Source: CAYNLG01 sp964397995
GTDB taxonomy: Bacteria > Planctomycetota > Phycisphaerae > FEN-1346
DNA length: 8,973 nucleotides
Reading direction: 5' to 3'
Assembly: GCA_964397995.1 (NCBI GenBank)
Contig: CAYNLG010000110.1
Span: forward strand, 1-8,973
Shown here: positions 6,683-8,973 of the stretch, in pieces
How the letters are laid out: each line of letters starts with the position of its first letter
Numbering within the stretch: position 1 is the first letter of the stretch
Position numbers and translations under genes: made by a program
The notes under the pieces: model-generated
What the model saw: only the letters and a program-made list of their open reading frames with translations
Told to the model about the DNA's origin: nothing
Databases searched by the model: none

Positions 6683-6710
6683 ATTCCCACTTTGCTCGCA
6701 CCGGACATTA
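6683..6710 (-). repeat. Right terminal inverted repeat of the IS remnant
   Basis: Read on the minus strand, GCAAAGTGGGAAT (6683-6695) matches the left end except for one base. AATGTCCGGT lies just outside it at 6700-6709. Confidence 0.5.
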
Positions 6711-6742
6711 CCACGTTGCCGCTACACAGCCCGGGCCAGCCC

Positions 6743-6771
6743 TGGAGACCTGCCCGCCATCGTGGTATGCT
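6743..6771 (+). promoter_or_regulatory. Possible sigma-70-type promoter of the DUF262 gene
   Basis: TGGAGA (6743-6748) and TATGCT (6766-6771) are 17 bp apart. A TG at 6763-6764 gives an extended -10 element. It lies about 70 bp before the chosen start and outside the IS remnant. Both hexamers match consensus at four of six positions, so this is tentative. Confidence 0.35.
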
Positions 6772-6825
6772 CCCCGGTCGGGACGGCGTATGGTTGGTCT
6801 CATGGCGTGACGGATCGACTGAGTC

Positions 6826-6833
6826 GGGAGGTG
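6826..6833 (+). promoter_or_regulatory. Ribosome binding site deciding the DUF262 start
   Basis: GGGAGGTG lies 6 nt before GTG 6840-6842. The longer frame from 6762 has no such site, and its first 26 codons overlap the likely promoter. Confidence 0.65.
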
Positions 6834-6839
6834 TGCCGG

Positions 6840-8906
6840 GTGAGCAAGAAACAGGAACAACGCATCGCTGTCAAAGGCGATCAGTTGGCGACTCTGATCG
6901 CCAGCGTCGCCGACGGCGACTATCGCATCCCGCAGTTCCAGCGGGAATTCGTTTGGCCGGGGAGCAAGATCCGGGAGCTGTTTGACAGCATTTACCGGGA
7001 GTTCCCCATCGGCTCGTTCTTCCTCTGGAAGGCTGGTCGGGAGCACAACGGCCTGTTCCGCCATACGGTCGCCTTCGACGTTCGGCCGGTAGACGAGCAT
7101 GACAGCGTCTCGTTCATCCTCGATGGCCAGCAGCGCATCACCTCCCTGTACGTGGCCCTCATGGGCCTCACGGTCCGCCAGAACGGAAGCGTTACGGATT
7201 ACAGCCGCATCTGCTTTGACCTGAAGGAAGAGAAGTTCGTCGATAGGGTTCCGGATAACAAGAGGTACGTGTCTGTCTCGGACATCTGGGGGCCCGATAG
7301 CATGGCGTTGTCCCGCCAGATCGACGAGGCCTACGTGCCTGCCTATGACCGGTGCTGGAAGACGCTGCAGACTTACCCCGTGTCTATCGTTGAGGTGCGG
7401 GACAAGGACTTGGCCGACGTCTGCAAGATATTCCAGCGGATCAACCAGAGCGGCAAGCGCCTGGACCGCTTCGACCTCATCTCGGCGATGACGTTCCGCC
7501 TTGATTTCGATCTTCGGGAGAAGTTCAGAGATGACGTAACTGCGCCGCTCGCGGCAAGGAATTTCGGCCGGATCTCGCCAGCCATCGTGACCCAGTTGCT
7601 CGCGCTGGCGAAGGACGGGCAGTGCACGGAGCGGCATGAATTCGGCCTCACCAGCGAGGACATACAGGGCCGCTGGAAGCCGGCCGTCGACGCGATCCTC
7701 CTGGCGGCTGATACGCTCCGCAAGAACATGGGCGTCGTCAACAGCGATTACCTGCCGTACGACGCAATCCTGACCTTGCTGGCCTACTACTTCCTGAAAT
7801 CCGGCAGGCGGTCCCCTTCGGCCGAGCACTTGGTCTGGCTGAACCGATGGTTTTGGCGAGGTGCATTCGGACAGCGCTATAGCGCCGGTGGGCCAACGCG
7901 GATGGGCCGGGATGCGGCCCTGGTGGACAAGCTGATTGCGGGAGACACAACGCCGTTCGAGTTGCCGCTCAATCTGTCGGTGCCCGACCTTGTCAAGGTC
8001 CGCATGCCTCAGACGCGTTCGGCTGTCCGCAACGCCTTCCTGTGCCTGCTGGCCATTCGCGCCCCCAAGCATCTCGTGAACAACAGCAGCTTGGACCTCG
8101 TTGGCGGATCGATCTCAGGGTTCACCGAAGGCGAAAAGCACCATATCTTCCCGAAGGCCTTCCTGAGAGACCATGGCCCAACCGGCGCTGACACCCATTC
8201 GCTGCCGAACTTCTGTTTCGTGCCATCGGAACTGAACAAGAGGATCAACGATTCCAAGCCGTCAGAGTATTTCCCGGCGCTTCGTAGGGAGAATCCCACG
8301 TTTGAGATGGCCGCCGCCACGCACTTGCTGCCCAAGAGCACGGCCGAATGCATCACGAATGACGACTACCTCGAGTTCCTGGAGGTCCGAGGCCAGTTGA
8401 TTCTGGATGAGGTGCGCCGCCTGTGCGGGGAGGTAACGGCCCCTCGCGAAGGCGAGCAACGAGGTGCCGTGCACGATCTCGAACGCCGGCTACGGGACGT
8501 GATCCACGGTGTCCTCTCGGCCAAGGCGGGCGACAAGTACTGGAAGCAGTGCGTGCCCCAGAACGTTCGTGAGAATGCCGAGAAGCGAATTCAGCAGGCC
8601 ATCGAGAAGTACCCCGACATGAACAGGGAGGATGTGAGCGCACCACGAGCTGGATTGGACTACGTCAATGTGATGGACTACCTGACCATCATCCAGAACG
8701 CTGCGAACTGGCCAGCATTTGAGGCCATCTTCCGGAAGAAACACGAGCTTGAGCGGTACCTTTCCGGCTTCAGTGAATACCGCAACGCCCTGATGCACAC
8801 CCGGGAGATGACGGAGTTGGTCGAGACCAATGGCAAAGCGGCCCTGATATGGTTTGCGAGCATCCTGCCTGAAGAAGAGCCCCCCGAGCCCGAGGAGACC
8901 GACTGA
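6840..8906 (+). CDS. DUF262-HNH-HEPN fusion, probable anti-phage defence protein
   Basis: The product is 688 residues from GTG 6840, chosen for its Shine-Dalgarno and because homology starts a few residues later. Residues 10-230 are a DUF262 domain (GmrSD N-terminal, ParB/Srx fold, nucleotide-binding): IPQFQREFVW at 30-39, FILDGQQRITSL at 92-103 with the key DGQQR, and FQRINQSGKRLDRFDL at 198-213. Residues about 430-480 are a DUF1524/HNH-like nuclease site: EKHHIFPKAFL with His434-His435, then LPNFCFVPSELN with Asn457 and Asn466, then KPSEYF. Residues about 540-675 look like a Swt1-type HEPN domain ending in R648-N-A-L-M-H653, the R-x4-H ribonuclease motif, after a W-x-x-F helix. GmrSD, BrxU and SspE are related two-domain restriction proteins. 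The HEPN tail is extra. No methylase, BREX or Ssp partner lies in the window. Target and trigger are unknown. Confidence 0.82.
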   Translation: MSKKQEQRIAVKGDQLATLIASVADGDYRIPQFQREFVWPGSKIRELFDSIYREFPIGSFFLWKAGREHNGLFRHTVAFDVRPVDEHDSVSFILDGQQRITSLYVALMGLTVRQNGSVTDYSRICFDLKEEKFVDRVPDNKRYVSVSDIWGPDSMALSRQIDEAYVPAYDRCWKTLQTYPVSIVEVRDKDLADVCKIFQRINQSGKRLDRFDLISAMTFRLDFDLREKFRDDVTAPLAARNFGRISPAIVTQLLALAKDGQCTERHEFGLTSEDIQGRWKPAVDAILLAADTLRKNMGVVNSDYLPYDAILTLLAYYFLKSGRRSPSAEHLVWLNRWFWRGAFGQRYSAGGPTRMGRDAALVDKLIAGDTTPFELPLNLSVPDLVKVRMPQTRSAVRNAFLCLLAIRAPKHLVNNSSLDLVGGSISGFTEGEKHHIFPKAFLRDHGPTGADTHSLPNFCFVPSELNKRINDSKPSEYFPALRRENPTFEMAAATHLLPKSTAECITNDDYLEFLEVRGQLILDEVRRLCGEVTAPREGEQRGAVHDLERRLRDVIHGVLSAKAGDKYWKQCVPQNVRENAEKRIQQAIEKYPDMNREDVSAPRAGLDYVNVMDYLTIIQNAANWPAFEAIFRKKHELERYLSGFSEYRNALMHTREMTELVETNGKAALIWFASILPEEEPPEPEETD

Positions 8907-8973
8907 AGGCTCCCGGCGGTGGTTCATGTGGCCGACGTGATAACCGGTTTGCACCAAGTTGGTCTCCGAGTGT

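Larger units (their letters stand above)
6224..6710 (-). mobile_element. Internally deleted ISNCY-type element (MITE-like remnant)
   Basis: The element is bounded by imperfect inverted repeats of 28 bp, 6224-6251 and 6683-6710. Read inward, 20 of 28 bases match, including 12 of 13 in the block GCAAAGT(A/G)GGAAT. The motif AATGTCCGGT also occurs at 6249-6258 and, inverted, at 6700-6709. Inside is only the N-terminal third of an ISNCY-type transposase. At about 490 bp, against the 1.3-1.6 kb usual for such elements, it has lost its catalytic part and could move only with help from an intact relative. I see no convincing target-site duplication. Confidence 0.55.

Noticed and set aside
5831..6714. 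Two long overlapping minus-strand open frames
   Set aside because: They run through the hairpin repeats and the wrong frames of the transposase remnant. The peptides TGILPV and ASCPW in them are products of repeat sequence, not protein domains.
6762..6839. Longer start for the DUF262 protein
   Set aside because: The extra 26 residues lack family-like sequence and a ribosome site, and the region contains the likely promoter.
6708..8072. 454-codon open frame on the minus strand
   Set aside because: It is antisense to the DUF262 and linker regions, which carry clear motifs. No homology or ribosome site supports it.
8907..8973. Start of another gene or a terminator at the right end
   Set aside because: No start with a ribosome site, no strong stem-loop and no homology could be seen in these 67 bases.

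Overview
The window is GC-rich bacterial DNA, most likely from a planctomycete (Phycisphaerae-like). The lineage is inferred from three things: a very Asp-rich Rhs/YD-repeat protein of the style common in Planctomycetota, a cluster of short hairpins of the kind whose accidental translation gives 'TGILPV'-like peptides, and an ISNCY-type transposase remnant. No rRNA, tRNA or CRISPR array is visible.

Layout. (1) Positions 1-1261, minus strand: the end of a type II secretion operon. A secretin (GspD) C-terminal part is followed 29 bp downstream by the start of the GspE ATPase gene, which runs off the left edge. (2) Near position 1235 the secretin homology stops, and a 5'-truncated Rhs gene begins on the opposite strand. 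Both genes lose their 5' ends at the same point, so this is a real deletion or rearrangement breakpoint, or an assembly join. (3) Positions 1236-5332, plus strand: the Rhs core, a Cys-rich C-terminal tip of about 250 residues that I cannot assign, and an overlapping gene for a lipoprotein that appears to contain two copies of one fold. (4) Positions 5333-6223: no intact gene. It holds a short remnant of a second Rhs gene and a cluster of paired hairpins and direct repeats. (5) Positions 6224-6710: an internally deleted, MITE-like ISNCY element with imperfect terminal inverted repeats and a truncated transposase. (6) Positions 6840-8906: a large probable defence gene that joins a DUF262 (GmrSD/ParB-like) domain, an HNH nuclease-like domain and a C-terminal HEPN domain with an R-x4-H motif.

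How the parts relate. The left end is housekeeping secretion machinery. From position 1235 onward the window looks like an accessory region, with Rhs tip exchange, Rhs debris, repeats, an IS remnant and an anti-phage-type gene. The Rhs gene and the lipoprotein gene are translationally linked. The DUF262-HNH-HEPN gene appears to be a single-gene system with its own promoter just outside the IS remnant. It is the best candidate here for an under-described biological system.
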